A stretch of 64,000 nt of DNA from Alcaligenes faecalis (GCF_002443155.1 NZ_CP023667.1:1-64000); one strand, 5' to 3'; numbered from the stretch's first letter, positions 17,169 through 31,650 are shown. Notes: a model not told the origin generated them from the sequence alone. Numbers and translations are program-made.

Positions 17169-17607
17169 TTGCCAAGTCGAAAATCATCGTGCTATAGTTC
17201 TTTTCTCGCTGCAGCACACACAGGGTTTTCCCTCAAAGCGCTACAGAGAGCAGTTAGACAAGATTCACCGCCTTGGCCAAGAGGCCCGCACCGAAGCTTG
17301 AATGACTGAGTCAGGTAACTGACACGGTGTAAAACCCAGAGCTTGACAAATCAGAAAATTCTGTGTTAAAGTTCTAGGTTCTGCTCCAGAGAACGCAACG
17401 TTAAGTTTTTAAGCGGTTTCGAAGGTTGAAACGGATTTGAAGATTTACCCTTGTTTGTGAAGTGGGATGGTTGGCCTTTTGGGTTGATTGTTCGCCAGGT
17501 GGGACGGAACGAAAGTTCTGGTTTAAGCGGGATGAGTTGGACGGTTTTAAAACTTTCTAGCTTCTTCAAAAAAAACGCTTGACACACTGCCTGATCTGCT
17601 TCATAAT
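17169..17607 (+). promoter_or_regulatory. Three tandem candidate promoters of the rRNA operon
   Basis: P1 has TTGCCA (17169-17174), an 18-bp spacer and TATAGT (17193-17198). P2 has TTGACA (17343-17348), 18 bp and TAAAGT (17367-17372). P3 has TTGACA (17579-17584), 17 bp and CATAAT (17602-17607), about 280 bp before the mature 16S. Each is close to the sigma-70 consensus, and multiple tandem promoters are usual for rRNA operons. Confidence 0.6.
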
Positions 17608-17681
17608 CTCGTTTCTCTGCTGCTAACACAGCAAGGCACGAAGCGCTAAACGCGACGAGCCAGCCGGGTTGGTCAGTGGAA

Positions 17682-17710
17682 TGACAGGCAACTGTCACTG
17701 CTCTTTAACA
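17682..17710 (+). promoter_or_regulatory. boxB-boxA antitermination element in the rRNA leader
   Basis: A GCAA-loop hairpin TGACAG (17682-17687) / CTGTCA (17692-17697) is followed at once by TGCTCTTTAACA (17699-17710), the conserved boxA bound by NusB-NusE. This is the standard rRNA antitermination signal. Confidence 0.85.
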
Positions 17711-17884
17711 ATTAACAGCCGATAAGTGTGGGCGCTTGGAATGAGCGAGTCGAACCCTTCGGGGATCGCCACAAGTTTGTATCAAGTGCTCACAAACGAA
17801 AGATGAAGAATTACCTTGTGTAACTCTGAATTTTTCTTTGAGACACAATCGGTCTCGTCGCAAGACGGGACAACCACAGAGATT

Positions 17885-19422
<1,538 letters not shown>

Positions 19423-19514
19423 AGAGCGAATGGCTCGCAAAGCGAAAGCGTCCACACTTATTGGCTGTTAGTTAATGTCATGACCATTGAAGGTATCGCC
19501 CACTGGTGATAGAT

Positions 19515-19591
19515 GGGTCAGTAGCTCAGTCGGTTAGAGCACCGTCTTGATAAGGCGGGGGTCGTTGGTTCGATTCCAACTTGACCCACCA
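19515..19591 (+). tRNA. tRNA-Ile (GAT anticodon)
   Basis: A cloverleaf begins GGGTCAGTAGCTCAGT, has the anticodon loop CTTGATAAG (GAT), a GGTTCGATTCC T-arm and an encoded CCA end. It sits in the 16S-23S spacer, the normal place for this tRNA. Confidence 0.98.
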
Positions 19592-19602
19592 ACGATTACC
19601 TC

Positions 19603-19678
19603 GGGGGATTAGCTCAGCTGGGAGAGCACCTGCTTTGCAAGCAGGGGGTCGTCGGTTCGATCCCGTCATCCTCCACCA
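19603..19678 (+). tRNA. tRNA-Ala (TGC anticodon)
   Basis: A cloverleaf begins GGGGGATTAGCTCAGCT, has the anticodon loop CTTTGCAAG (TGC), GGTTCGATCCC in the T-arm and an encoded CCA. It lies 11 bp after tRNA-Ile in the rRNA spacer. Confidence 0.98.
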
Positions 19679-19800
19679 CCGCTTTTGTGGTTGGTTGTCG
19701 ATACAGCAAGGTTCATGACAGAGTATAGGGCACAGGGCAACAACGGTTGACCTGGCGCTAGATTCAACGAAGAGTGTTCTTTTTAAAGAATACTGCTCGT

Positions 19801-19833
19801 TGGGTTATGCAACCCACGAATTGCTCTTTAACA
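19801..19833 (+). promoter_or_regulatory. boxB-boxA antitermination element before 23S
   Basis: The hairpin TGGGTT (19801-19806) / AACCCA (19811-19816) is followed by TGCTCTTTAACA (19822-19833), identical to the boxA of the 16S leader. It lies in the tRNA-Ala to 23S spacer and renews antitermination. Confidence 0.82.
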
Positions 19834-20054
19834 ATTAGGAAGAAGCACAACGAAGGTGTGTTGTCTAATAAACGCAAAGCGATTAGTCGCCTTGTGATGA
19901 CAATACACGGGTTGTGATTGCAACAGAACAAATTATGTTCAACGAAAGTTCTCAAAAATATAGACGTTGTTCGATCTTCGGATTGGATAACAGCTAAGGA
20001 TTGATGAACGGCAACAACGTATACTCATATTCCTATAACAGCATCAAGCGTTAT

Positions 20055-22940
<2,886 letters not shown>

Positions 22941-23118
22941 TAACCCTTGAGGTTGTAGTGAGTTAAGTTGTTGACCACAGAACGTAATATTGAAGTGCAG
23001 CGCAACCCGCGCTCGACACCTTCGTAACCGCTGCTAGCTGATCCGTACTGATCGCTAGTGGTGTGCTTCTTCCAATTGGCTGGGGCGTCCCTTAAAAAGA
23101 CGACTCGGCAACCAGTTA

Positions 23119-23233
23119 CGCTTGACGACCATAGCGAGGTGGTCCCACACCTTCCCATCCCGAACAGGATTGTGAAACGCCTTTGCGCCGATGATAGTGG
23201 ACGGACGTCTGTGAAAGTAGGTCATCGTCAAGC
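23119..23233 (+). rRNA. rrf: 5S ribosomal RNA
   Basis: The segment of about 114 nt starts GCTTGACGACCATAGCGAGG and ends TCGTCAAGC, whose ends pair as helix I. The conserved loop CCATCCCGAAC is present. Ends are approximate by one or two bases. Confidence 0.96.
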
Positions 23234-23244
23234 TCTTATTCCTC

Positions 23245-23279
23245 AAAACCCCCGCAAGCGCACCGCTTGCGGGGGTTTT
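23245..23279 (+). terminator. Strong terminator of the rRNA operon
   Basis: A 16-bp perfect stem (AAAACCCCCGCAAGCG at 23245-23260, CGCTTGCGGGGGTTTT at 23264-23279) closes a 3-nt loop 11 bp after 5S. A short U-run ends it. Confidence 0.93.
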
Positions 23280-23499
23280 GTTTTATGCGTCGCCAACGCA
23301 CAGGCCAGCGGCACGCCCTGATGGCATGCAGGCCTGATCTCCTGGAACATCGCTTCAGGTGAACATTCACCCCTTCATATTCCCTACCTGCAACATGGTC
23401 AATTTTGACCGCTTCTTGCTTGGATCTGTCCTTAAGTCATGCTGAACTAGCAGTTCTGACTGACTTTCTACCTCCTCTTCACCTCCTCTATTTATCTGT

Positions 23500-23513
23500 T
23501 TGACGTGCGTCAA
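23500..23513. promoter_or_regulatory. FNR/Dnr-type operator upstream of the Crp/Fnr gene
   Basis: TTGAC-GTGC-GTCAA is a perfect two-half-site motif of the FNR/Dnr class, centred about 87 bp before the start codon of the Crp/Fnr-family regulator. It suggests autoregulation or control by FNR/ANR. I cannot place the -10 with confidence. The rest of the 360-bp gap after 5S (23280-23593) holds no gene I can recognise. Confidence 0.7.
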
Positions 23514-23593
23514 TCAGGCGCCGAGCTAATCTGAACAAGAGGGAAGGGAGTGTGTCAGTCTAGCTATGGTTCTATTTGGCTTATGGAAAAGAT

Positions 23594-24364
23594 ATGGCGG
23601 CTCAAGACACGGCCTCGCAGGCAAGCAATGATGATTTGTCGGACACCAGGCTCGTGCAGGGGGAAGGACCTGGACGCTGGAAACGCATACAGGCTCAGTT
23701 GGCTCATCTACCTATATTCAAGGAGCTGCCTCCAGACCAGTTGGAGCCTATCGCCAAAGGTACTCAGGAAGTGCACGCCTTGCGCGGGACGACTTTATTC
23801 CACAGCGGTGACCCTTGTTTGGGCTTTCACATGCTGGTTTATGGCCGCGTGAAACTGGTCTTTGTCTCGTCCACGGGTTCCGAGCGCGTTGTGCGTTTGG
23901 TCGGGCCAGGGGAAGGCTTTGGTGAGGCATTGATGTTCATGGGCCGTAATTACATCGTGACGGCCCAGACTTTGGTGGATTCTCTGCTTTTGCATATCAA
24001 CAGAGACACTTTGATGGAACAGCTGGAGAAGGGCAGTGATGTTGCCCGCCTGATGCTGGCTGGTTTAAGCGAGCGGCTGTATCGCTTGATGGGCGAGTTG
24101 GAGGCCTATACGCTGCAAAATGGGGTGCAACGTCTGGTGAATTACCTTTTGCAGGAGTGGCCGGGCGAAGAGGGTGTCCCCTTCAGGATTGATGTTGGCA
24201 AGTCCGTCATTGCCTCCCGCCTGAATCTGACCCCGGAGCACTTGTCACGTACCTTGCGTGATTTGATGGACCGGGATCTGATTCGGGTTCAGCGGCGTAA
24301 TTTTACGATTCTGGACAGTGCGGCTTTGCGGCAATATGGTGCTCTGCCTGATATGCGTGGATAG
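23594..24364 (+). CDS. Crp/Fnr-family transcriptional regulator (Dnr-like)
   Basis: The 256-residue product has a cyclic-nucleotide-binding-type sensor domain (about residues 40-155, with FHMLVYGRVKLVF and GEGFGEALMF) and a C-terminal winged helix. The recognition helix reads LTPEHLSRTLRDL, keeping the E-x-x-S-R pattern by which FNR reads TTGAT half-sites. The N-terminal cysteine cluster of FNR is missing, so it should not sense oxygen through an iron-sulfur cluster; Dnr/NnrR proteins of this type sense nitric oxide through heme. I use the ATG at 23594 (MAAQDTASQ); a TTG lies at 23576. The coding ends overlap the convergent membrane-protein gene by 62 bp. Confidence 0.85.
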   Translation: MAAQDTASQASNDDLSDTRLVQGEGPGRWKRIQAQLAHLPIFKELPPDQLEPIAKGTQEVHALRGTTLFHSGDPCLGFHMLVYGRVKLVFVSSTGSERVVRLVGPGEGFGEALMFMGRNYIVTAQTLVDSLLLHINRDTLMEQLEKGSDVARLMLAGLSERLYRLMGELEAYTLQNGVQRLVNYLLQEWPGEEGVPFRIDVGKSVIASRLNLTPEHLSRTLRDLMDRDLIRVQRRNFTILDSAALRQYGALPDMRG

Positions 24365-25670
24365 CGCGCAGGCTATGGCGATAACGCTGCCAGGCTGTCC
24401 ATAGATTCCACGACAGGGTCGCAAAGGACAGCAGCAAGGCAGGGGCTGCCAACCACGCGAAAGATTCGATACCCAAGCTTGCGCCTGTCCAAAGTATCAG
24501 GCTCAGGCTATGCAAAGCCCAATGCGCGCGGGCGGTGGATGCGGGGATGTAGTTGGCAGTCTTGGGGATAAGGCGCAAGAGGGCACGCGTGTGCTCGGTA
24601 TTGTCCGTATCCATGCTGACCTGCTCCTGGGCCTCGCGCCAAAGCAGAAAAGGCACGATGGTATAGAGCATTCCACAGACGACGGAGCCCAAGGCTCCCA
24701 TAATCAGCAAGACTCCTATGGCCAGCTCTGCGTTGGAGGCGGCGGGATTATGGGTCCAGAAGTTTAAAAGGACCGCAATCAACAGGCTGCTTAAAGAGCT
24801 ATACCAGAACAGGGTGCTGGCTCCTGCTGTTGGACGTTTGCGTTTCCAGAGTCGCGCCCAGGTAATCACTGCCCATAAGCCGTAGCTTAAAAATATCAGG
24901 TAGATGACCAGATCGCGCACAGGTAGCCAGGAGCCGGGCAAAGAGGCCAGGCCCCATTGTGCGATCAACAATGCCCCTACAACCCAAGGTAGCCAACGTA
25001 CCAGGGGCGCCGGATAGAGTTCGGTGATCTGAAAAATAGGCAGCAGCTGGAACGACATGGCAATCAGCAGCAAGCCTGCCCAAGCGGCCAAACCCATCAT
25101 CACGTGCAGGTTCAGCAGATTGGCGACAGCTTGTTCGCTTGCCAGAGCAACCAGCATGGCAAGCCCCGTTGAGACGGTCAGCAGCAGACCCAGCAAGGCC
25201 AGGCGAATAGGAGCAACAATCTCTTTGGCGCCGCGAAAGACGTCGCGCCGAGAGCGCCACAAGGCCAGCATGACAGTCAGCAGATAGCCCCCTAGAGCCA
25301 TGGCCAGACAAGCGCCGGCCAGCGTGTATACCCAGCTTTGCCAGCTAAGAAAGCCTGTCATCAGCAACAGTGTGCCGGCGCTGAGCAAGCACCAAAAAAC
25401 GAGGGCCCGACCGCGTGATACCTGAATAGGCACATTACAGGCCACCGCCAGAATATGCGCCAAAGAGGCAAACATGGCGCTACCCACAATTCCCAAGGTC
25501 CAGGCATGAGTCAAGGCCAAGGTAGTCGGGTGCCAGCGGGAGTTGAATAATTCCGGTCCGCTATAGAGCGCCAATATGGCGGCCAGCAGTCCAAAAAATG
25601 GGACGTTCGCAAACAGGGGCAGGGTCAGTGACAAAGAGGGCGACTGATCCAGCGATAAAGCGCGTTGCAT
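24303..25670 (-). CDS. Polytopic membrane protein, NnrS / heme-copper-oxidase-like
   Basis: The 455-residue product has 11 or 12 hydrophobic segments and little else. Histidines sit within or next to membrane helices (LTHAWTLGIVGSAMFASLAHILAV, NLHVMMGLAAWAG), a layout like NnrS proteins and heme-copper oxidase subunit I relatives found with denitrification regulators. I recognise the general type, not a named gene. The start is the ATG at 25670 (MQRALSLDQSPS), 4 bp after the DUF2249 gene, so the two form an operon. Its 3' end runs 62 bp into the convergent Dnr-like gene. A role in nitric-oxide or copper/heme handling is inference from context. Confidence 0.72.
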   Translation of the reverse strand: MQRALSLDQSPSLSLTLPLFANVPFFGLLAAILALYSGPELFNSRWHPTTLALTHAWTLGIVGSAMFASLAHILAVACNVPIQVSRGRALVFWCLLSAGTLLLMTGFLSWQSWVYTLAGACLAMALGGYLLTVMLALWRSRRDVFRGAKEIVAPIRLALLGLLLTVSTGLAMLVALASEQAVANLLNLHVMMGLAAWAGLLLIAMSFQLLPIFQITELYPAPLVRWLPWVVGALLIAQWGLASLPGSWLPVRDLVIYLIFLSYGLWAVITWARLWKRKRPTAGASTLFWYSSLSSLLIAVLLNFWTHNPAASNAELAIGVLLIMGALGSVVCGMLYTIVPFLLWREAQEQVSMDTDNTEHTRALLRLIPKTANYIPASTARAHWALHSLSLILWTGASLGIESFAWLAAPALLLSFATLSWNLWTAWQRYRHSLRAIHAYQAEHHIAAKPHCPES

Positions 25671-25674
25671 AGAC

Positions 25675-25896
25675 TTAGTTCCTGCGGATGATGAGCTGAA
25701 AGCCGTTTTCCTGGTGTGTGCCGTGATATTTGAAACCACTGCGTCGCAGGATTTCATACAAAGGGAAGGGCTCTCGATCCAGCCACATGAGCAAGGCTTG
25801 GGTGGGAGCCAGTTCGGCCAGTGCTTCCAGGCAATGCTCCAAAGGTTCCGGTGCGGGCAGGCCGCGAGTATCCAGCATGATCTCAGTTTGTGTCAT
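25675..25896 (-). CDS. DUF2249 domain protein
   Basis: The 73-residue product matches the TusA-like DUF2249 family: LDTRGLPAPEPLEHCLEAL at the N-terminus, then DREPFPLYEILRRSGF and a C-terminal strand. I start at the ATG at 25896, which has GGAG 5 nt upstream; an earlier start at 25938 lacks one. DUF2249 proteins commonly sit beside anaerobic-respiration genes, and this one precedes the NnrS-like membrane protein by 4 bp. Its single Cys lies in the first helix, where TusA places its sulfur-carrying residue, but a sulfur-relay role is unproven. Confidence 0.8.
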   Translation of the reverse strand: MTQTEIMLDTRGLPAPEPLEHCLEALAELAPTQALLMWLDREPFPLYEILRRSGFKYHGTHQENGFQLIIRRN

Positions 25897-26002
25897 CAAG
25901 ACTCCAGCACGAAAGGCTTGGAAGGCATTGTGTACCATTCTGCCCGCCTATGGCGCAGGCAAAGTGGGACTTGTTTGCCACGGGTCAGGAGGTGGAAAGA
26001 AT

Positions 26003-26016
26003 TTGATATGCGTTAA
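26003..26016. promoter_or_regulatory. FNR-type site TTGAT-N4-GTTAA between the DUF2249 gene and ubiU
   Basis: TTGAT-ATGC-GTTAA lies in the divergent region between DUF2249 (start 25896) and ubiU (start 26100). The first half-site is perfect; the second differs from ATCAA at two positions. The same half-site pair recurs upstream of nrdD at 31637-31650, which supports it as real. Confidence 0.55.
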
Positions 26017-26099
26017 GGCCCCTTAATTTCAGAGCAGGCATAGTGGTGGTCTTGTCGAGCCAGGATCCGCCCTGGCCAGATTGCTGATCGGGGAGTGTC

Positions 26100-27140
26100 A
26101 TGAATACAGCGTCCACGGCTTTAGCCGCGTCCGATAACCCGCAGATGGAACTGGTTTGCCCCGCGGGCAGCTTGCCTGCCTTGAAAGCGGCGATTGATAA
26201 CGGCGCCGATAGTGTTTACCTGGGGTTCCGGGATGCCACCAACGCCCGGAACTTCGCCGGGCTTAATTTTGATGCGCAGGCGATTGCACAAGGGATTGAT
26301 TACGCGCATCAGCGCGGCCGCAAGGTTTTGCTGGCTCTCAATACCTACCCGCAACCCAATGCCTGGCAGCAGTGGCGCGACGCGGTGGACCGAGCCGCAG
26401 AGGCCCAAGTCGATGCGGTCATCATGGCAGATCCTGGCTTGATGGCGTATGCCAGCCAGGCACATCCCAATCTGCGCTTGCACTTGTCGGTGCAAGGTTC
26501 AGCCACCAATCCGGAAGCCATCAAGTATTACCACCAGAACTTTGGCATTCAGCGTGTGGTCTTGCCGCGCGTCTTGTCCATGGCCCAAGTGGAGCAGGTC
26601 TGTGAGCAGGTCCCTGTTCAAGTAGAAGTGTTTGGTTTTGGCAGTTTGTGCGTAATGGTGGAGGGCCGCTGTGCCTTGTCATCCTATGCCACAGGCGAGT
26701 CGCCCAATACACATGGTGTCTGTTCTCCCGCCGGGCATGTGCGTTGGGAGCAGACTGATCAGGGCCTGGAGTCGCGTCTGAATGGTGTGTTGATCGACCG
26801 CTATCAGGATGGCGAAAACGCGGCTTACCCCACTTTATGCAAAGGGCGTTTTGATGTGGCGGGCGAGAACTATTACGCCCTGGAAGAGCCTACCAGCCTG
26901 AACACCTTGTCCTTGTTGCCACAACTGTTGGCTGCGGGTGTCAGCGCAATCAAGATTGAAGGCCGACAGCGCAGCCCGGCTTATGTGGCTCAAGTTACCC
27001 AGGTTTGGCGGCAAGCCATTGATTCGGCCAAATCCACGCCAGCCCGTTATTCAGTCCATCCGGCCTGGATGGGGGCTTTGAACAAGTTGGCCGAAGGGCA
27101 GCAACATACGCTGGGTGCCTATTCTCGGCCCTGGAAGTAG
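26100..27140 (+). CDS. ubiU: Ubiquinone biosynthesis protein UbiU (oxygen-independent hydroxylation)
   Basis: The 346-residue product is a U32-family protein that with UbiV performs the O2-independent hydroxylations of ubiquinone synthesis. The iron-sulfur cysteines have the spacing known for E. coli UbiU: Cys in GSLCVMVEGRC (7 apart), the next 17 residues on in THGVCSP, and a fourth in TLCKGRF. The start has GGGAG about 4 nt upstream. It heads ubiU-ubiV-ubiT, the standard set. This lets the cell make ubiquinone for anaerobic respiration such as denitrification. Confidence 0.95.
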   Translation: MNTASTALAASDNPQMELVCPAGSLPALKAAIDNGADSVYLGFRDATNARNFAGLNFDAQAIAQGIDYAHQRGRKVLLALNTYPQPNAWQQWRDAVDRAAEAQVDAVIMADPGLMAYASQAHPNLRLHLSVQGSATNPEAIKYYHQNFGIQRVVLPRVLSMAQVEQVCEQVPVQVEVFGFGSLCVMVEGRCALSSYATGESPNTHGVCSPAGHVRWEQTDQGLESRLNGVLIDRYQDGENAAYPTLCKGRFDVAGENYYALEEPTSLNTLSLLPQLLAAGVSAIKIEGRQRSPAYVAQVTQVWRQAIDSAKSTPARYSVHPAWMGALNKLAEGQQHTLGAYSRPWK

Positions 27141-27158
27141 AGCATGGGAGGCTCAAAC

Positions 27159-28061
27159 ATGAAATTATCCTTAGGCCCCTTGCAGTACTACTGGTCCCGC
27201 GTCGCCACCATGCAGTTTTATGAGTCGGCCTGCGATTGGCCGGTAGATGTGGTGTATCTGGGCGAGACCGTATGTTCACGCCGTCACGAACTACGACTGG
27301 ATGATTGGCTGGATATCGCTCAGATGCTGGCCCAGGCCGGCAAAGTGCCGGTTCTGTCCAGCCAAGTCTTGCTGGAGTCCGGGCGGGACGTGAATACACT
27401 ACGCAAGGTCACCGAGCAGGCTGATTATCTGGTCGAAGCCAACGATATGGGGGCAGTACGTTTGATGCAGGGCCGAGACTTTGTTGCCGGTCCTTTTTTG
27501 AATGTTTATAACGGGCCAGTGCTGGATTTGATCGCCTCTCAAGGCGCTGTGCGCTGGGTGATGCCTTTGGAAATGGGCCGTGCGGGATTGGCGCAGTTGC
27601 AGCAGGACAGACCTGCCGGTTTGGAAACCGAGGTCTTCGCCTTCGGGCGCTTGCCCCTGGCCTTCTCGGCCCGTTGCTTTGCGGCGCGTAACCGCAACTT
27701 GCCCAAGGATAACTGCCAATATGTATGCATGGACTATCCCGACGGGCTGTTACTGGAAACCCGTGAAGGGCAGGGTTTTCTGACGATCAACGGTATTCAG
27801 ACTCAATCTGCCTGGGTATATACCTTGTTGGAGCAGGTGCAGGATTTGCGCGACTTGGGCGTGAATATGCTGCGCCTGAGCCCGCAATCTCAACATATGG
27901 ACGCGGTCGTGCATTTGTTTAACGACGTGATTGAGGGGCGTATTCAGGCAATAGATGCCCACGAGGATATGCTGCCTTTACTGCCCGCTAAAGCCTGCAA
28001 CGGTTTCTGGCATGGTCGGCCCGGTTTGGAATGGGTGTCGCCGGTGTCAGAGCGTTTTTAA
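27159..28061 (+). CDS. ubiV: Ubiquinone biosynthesis protein UbiV
   Basis: The 300-residue U32-family product forms the heterodimer with UbiU and carries its own [4Fe-4S] cluster. The four ligand cysteines are visible: one in GETVCSRRHE and the C-x12-C-x3-C set in the segment from SARCFAARN to DNCQYVCMDY, matching UbiV spacing. I chose the ATG at 27159 because GGGAGG lies 7 nt before it; an in-frame ATG at 27144 would be within that Shine-Dalgarno region. It is 18 bp after ubiU. Confidence 0.95.
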   Translation: MKLSLGPLQYYWSRVATMQFYESACDWPVDVVYLGETVCSRRHELRLDDWLDIAQMLAQAGKVPVLSSQVLLESGRDVNTLRKVTEQADYLVEANDMGAVRLMQGRDFVAGPFLNVYNGPVLDLIASQGAVRWVMPLEMGRAGLAQLQQDRPAGLETEVFAFGRLPLAFSARCFAARNRNLPKDNCQYVCMDYPDGLLLETREGQGFLTINGIQTQSAWVYTLLEQVQDLRDLGVNMLRLSPQSQHMDAVVHLFNDVIEGRIQAIDAHEDMLPLLPAKACNGFWHGRPGLEWVSPVSERF

Positions 28062-28076
28062 GGGAGGGATACAAAA

Positions 28077-28574
28077 GTGAATGAAATAACGACTCCCCGT
28101 TTACCCGCTGTTGTGGCGGGTGTTCTAAGCCGTCTACCCCCTTGGCCGGGCTCCCGTCTGTTTTGTACGGGCTTGAACGTGCTGATGCGCCCACACTTGC
28201 CGGCTGATATTGCCGAACGGCTGGAGGGCCGGGCTTTACGCATACAGGTGGCGGATGCTGGTTTGGCGTTTGACTATACCTGGCGTCAGGGCGCTTTTTA
28301 CCCTTTGTCTGCGCGCGCGCAGAGTCCGGATCTGATTCTGAAAGCAGATCTTTGGGCTTTTTATCAGCTTTTGCAGCGGCAGGAAGACCCGGATACCTTG
28401 TTCTTTAATCGACGTTTGTCGATTGAGGGCGATACCGAATTGGGCTTGATGGTGAAAAACACCCTGGACGCCTTGGACCCCGACATTCTGCATCCGCGTG
28501 CCGTGCTCAAACAGGGGAAAGCGGCTTTGCAGGATGTGCTGCGTCGCCCGATACGTACGCCAGCCTCTTCCTGA
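28077..28574 (+). CDS. ubiT: Ubiquinone biosynthesis accessory factor UbiT (SCP2-like lipid-binding)
   Basis: The 165-residue product has a sterol-carrier-protein-2 fold (ILKADLWAFYQLLQRQEDPD and the following LSIEGDTELGLMVKNTLDAL), as in UbiT, which binds isoprenoid quinone intermediates for the anaerobic pathway and replaces UbiJ. The start is GTG at 28077, with AGGGAGG 9 nt upstream; a nearby ATG is out of frame. It is 15 bp after ubiV. Its stop lies 5 bp from the convergent nrdG stop. Confidence 0.92.
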   Translation: MNEITTPRLPAVVAGVLSRLPPWPGSRLFCTGLNVLMRPHLPADIAERLEGRALRIQVADAGLAFDYTWRQGAFYPLSARAQSPDLILKADLWAFYQLLQRQEDPDTLFFNRRLSIEGDTELGLMVKNTLDALDPDILHPRAVLKQGKAALQDVLRRPIRTPASS

Positions 28575-28579
28575 GACAG

Positions 28580-29329
28580 TTAAGAGCGCCGCACTTCAAA
28601 GTGTGGAAACAGCTTCTGGAGGTTTTCCAAAACTTCCGTTCCTGGGTAGGCCTGCAAAGCCTGCCCAGTTTCATTCAGGAAATCATCATCACAGCCTTGT
28701 GTGCGGAAAATCTGCACGGCATAGCGCTGGACGCCCAGCTCATGCAAGTGTTGCCCCAAAGCCTGTACCGAGGCGGGACTATGCAGTTGGGGATGAATGG
28801 TGCTGCGACATTCAAACAGAACGTCCTCGTTCAGCAATAGTTGCAAGCTGCGTAAAGGCGCGGCCGCACTATTGCTGCGTTGAGTAATGGCGTCGTAATG
28901 GCTGAACTCTGCCTTGATATCCAGGCCTATCCAGTCCACCCACGGCAGAATCTCCAACAGTCTGGCCGGATGTGTGCCTGCCGTGTGTAAACCAATTTTG
29001 AAGCCCAGCCTGCGCACCGCGCGTATGGCGGAACCCAGGGCTGGGTCCAGTGTGGGCTCGCCGCCGCTAAAGACGACGGCGTCCAACAGGCCGACTCGAC
29101 GATTCAGAAAGTCCAGCAAGGCGTTCCAATCAATAGCACTGTCTGGCGTGCGTTCTTGCAGGTGAGGATTATGACAGTAGCCACAGCGCCAGGGGCAGCC
29201 CTGCACAAAGATGACAGCGGCTAATTGGCCGGGGTAATCCGTGGCTGAGAAAGGGGCACAGCCGCCCACTTTCAAGGCCACTTTGCGTGGAGGCATGGCT
29301 GGATATAGACGGCGCGTGGCGTAAGTCAT
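28580..29329 (-). CDS. nrdG: Anaerobic ribonucleotide reductase activating enzyme NrdG
   Basis: The 249-residue product is a radical SAM enzyme that makes the glycyl radical on class III ribonucleotide reductase. The cluster motif is CPWRCGYC (C-x3-C-x2-C) near residue 45, followed by VVFSGGEPTL, the SAM-binding region. I start at the ATG at 29329; the frame extends to 29485 without a good start. It lies 17 bp downstream of the small glycyl-radical gene, so activator and its likely target are co-transcribed. Length is longer than E. coli NrdG (154 aa) and like the Pseudomonas-type activators. Confidence 0.92.
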   Translation of the reverse strand: MTYATRRLYPAMPPRKVALKVGGCAPFSATDYPGQLAAVIFVQGCPWRCGYCHNPHLQERTPDSAIDWNALLDFLNRRVGLLDAVVFSGGEPTLDPALGSAIRAVRRLGFKIGLHTAGTHPARLLEILPWVDWIGLDIKAEFSHYDAITQRSNSAAAPLRSLQLLLNEDVLFECRSTIHPQLHSPASVQALGQHLHELGVQRYAVQIFRTQGCDDDFLNETGQALQAYPGTEVLENLQKLFPHFEVRRS

Positions 29330-29346
29330 GACACTTAAGTGGATGT

Positions 29347-29529
29347 TTACAGGGTTGGGGCAGTGTTGCTTACAGAGGCGCTGGCTTCGGTGAAGTAGCG
29401 TCGCTCGTGGAACTCGCCTTGCTTGCCAATATTGAAGGACGACATGGGACGGTGGTAGCCCATGACGCGTGTCCAGATTTCGCAAGGTTGGCGTTCGGAA
29501 TCTTGAAGAGTGATGGTGTTGGTGTTCAT
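29347..29529 (-). CDS. nrdD: Stand-alone glycyl-radical segment of class III ribonucleotide reductase
   Basis: This 60-residue product reads like the extreme C-terminus of NrdD: CEIWTRVMGYHRPMSSFN, then GKQGEFHERRYF. In class III reductases the RVxGY glycine is the residue that holds the radical. It has its own start (29529) with GGAG 8 nt upstream, so it is expressed as a separate polypeptide. The large NrdD gene ends 176 bp earlier, without this segment. Sizes add up (612 + 60) to about the length of one complete NrdD. It should dock on the large chain and be activated by NrdG from the next gene. Confidence 0.85.
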   Translation of the reverse strand: MNTNTITLQDSERQPCEIWTRVMGYHRPMSSFNIGKQGEFHERRYFTEASASVSNTAPTL

Positions 29530-29705
29530 GAATAACTCCCTGGATAAAAGGGCCGTCACGCTAAGCGGATGTGACTAGCTAGTTGTGTGCCAAAAGGCGG
29601 GTTGTAGATAAACGCTGAGGAAAACAAAAAGCCTGGTTTCAGCTGCGCTAAGTGGATTGGGTGTAGTCAATCTGGATAAAAGAGATCTGTTTGAAGAGAT
29701 CGGCT

Positions 29706-31544
<1,839 letters not shown>

Positions 31545-31556
31545 GTTTTTCACCAA

Positions 31557-31603
31557 AGCCTATATATAGTGATTTTTAGGATTCACGCCACTATATATGG
31601 TGG
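31557..31603 (-). promoter_or_regulatory. Pair of NrdR-type boxes before nrdD
   Basis: Two 16-bp sites flank the nrdD promoter: 31557-31572 with core CTATATATAG (31560-31569) and CCACTATATATGGTGG (31588-31603). Their centres are exactly 31 bp apart, the spacing at which NrdR, the ATP/dATP-responsive repressor of ribonucleotide reductase genes, binds cooperatively. TATATA elements within them are also the best -10 candidates, so binding would block the promoter. Confidence 0.82.
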
Positions 31604-31636
31604 TTTTTGATGGGGCTAGGCGATTGTTGCCCAGGC

Positions 31637-31650
31637 TTGATCTAGGTTAA
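31637..31650. promoter_or_regulatory. FNR-type site upstream of nrdD
   Basis: TTGAT-CTAG-GTTAA has the same half-sites as the site before ubiU (26003-26016). It lies 93 bp before the nrdD start and about 40 bp beyond the distal NrdR box, a position suited to an activator. Confidence 0.55.

Noticed and set aside
29530..29705. Sequencing frameshift as the cause of the split nrdD
   Set aside because: The 176-bp gap contains stops in the relevant frame and a proper Shine-Dalgarno sequence before the small gene, which a single indel would not produce. It cannot be fully excluded from one sequence.
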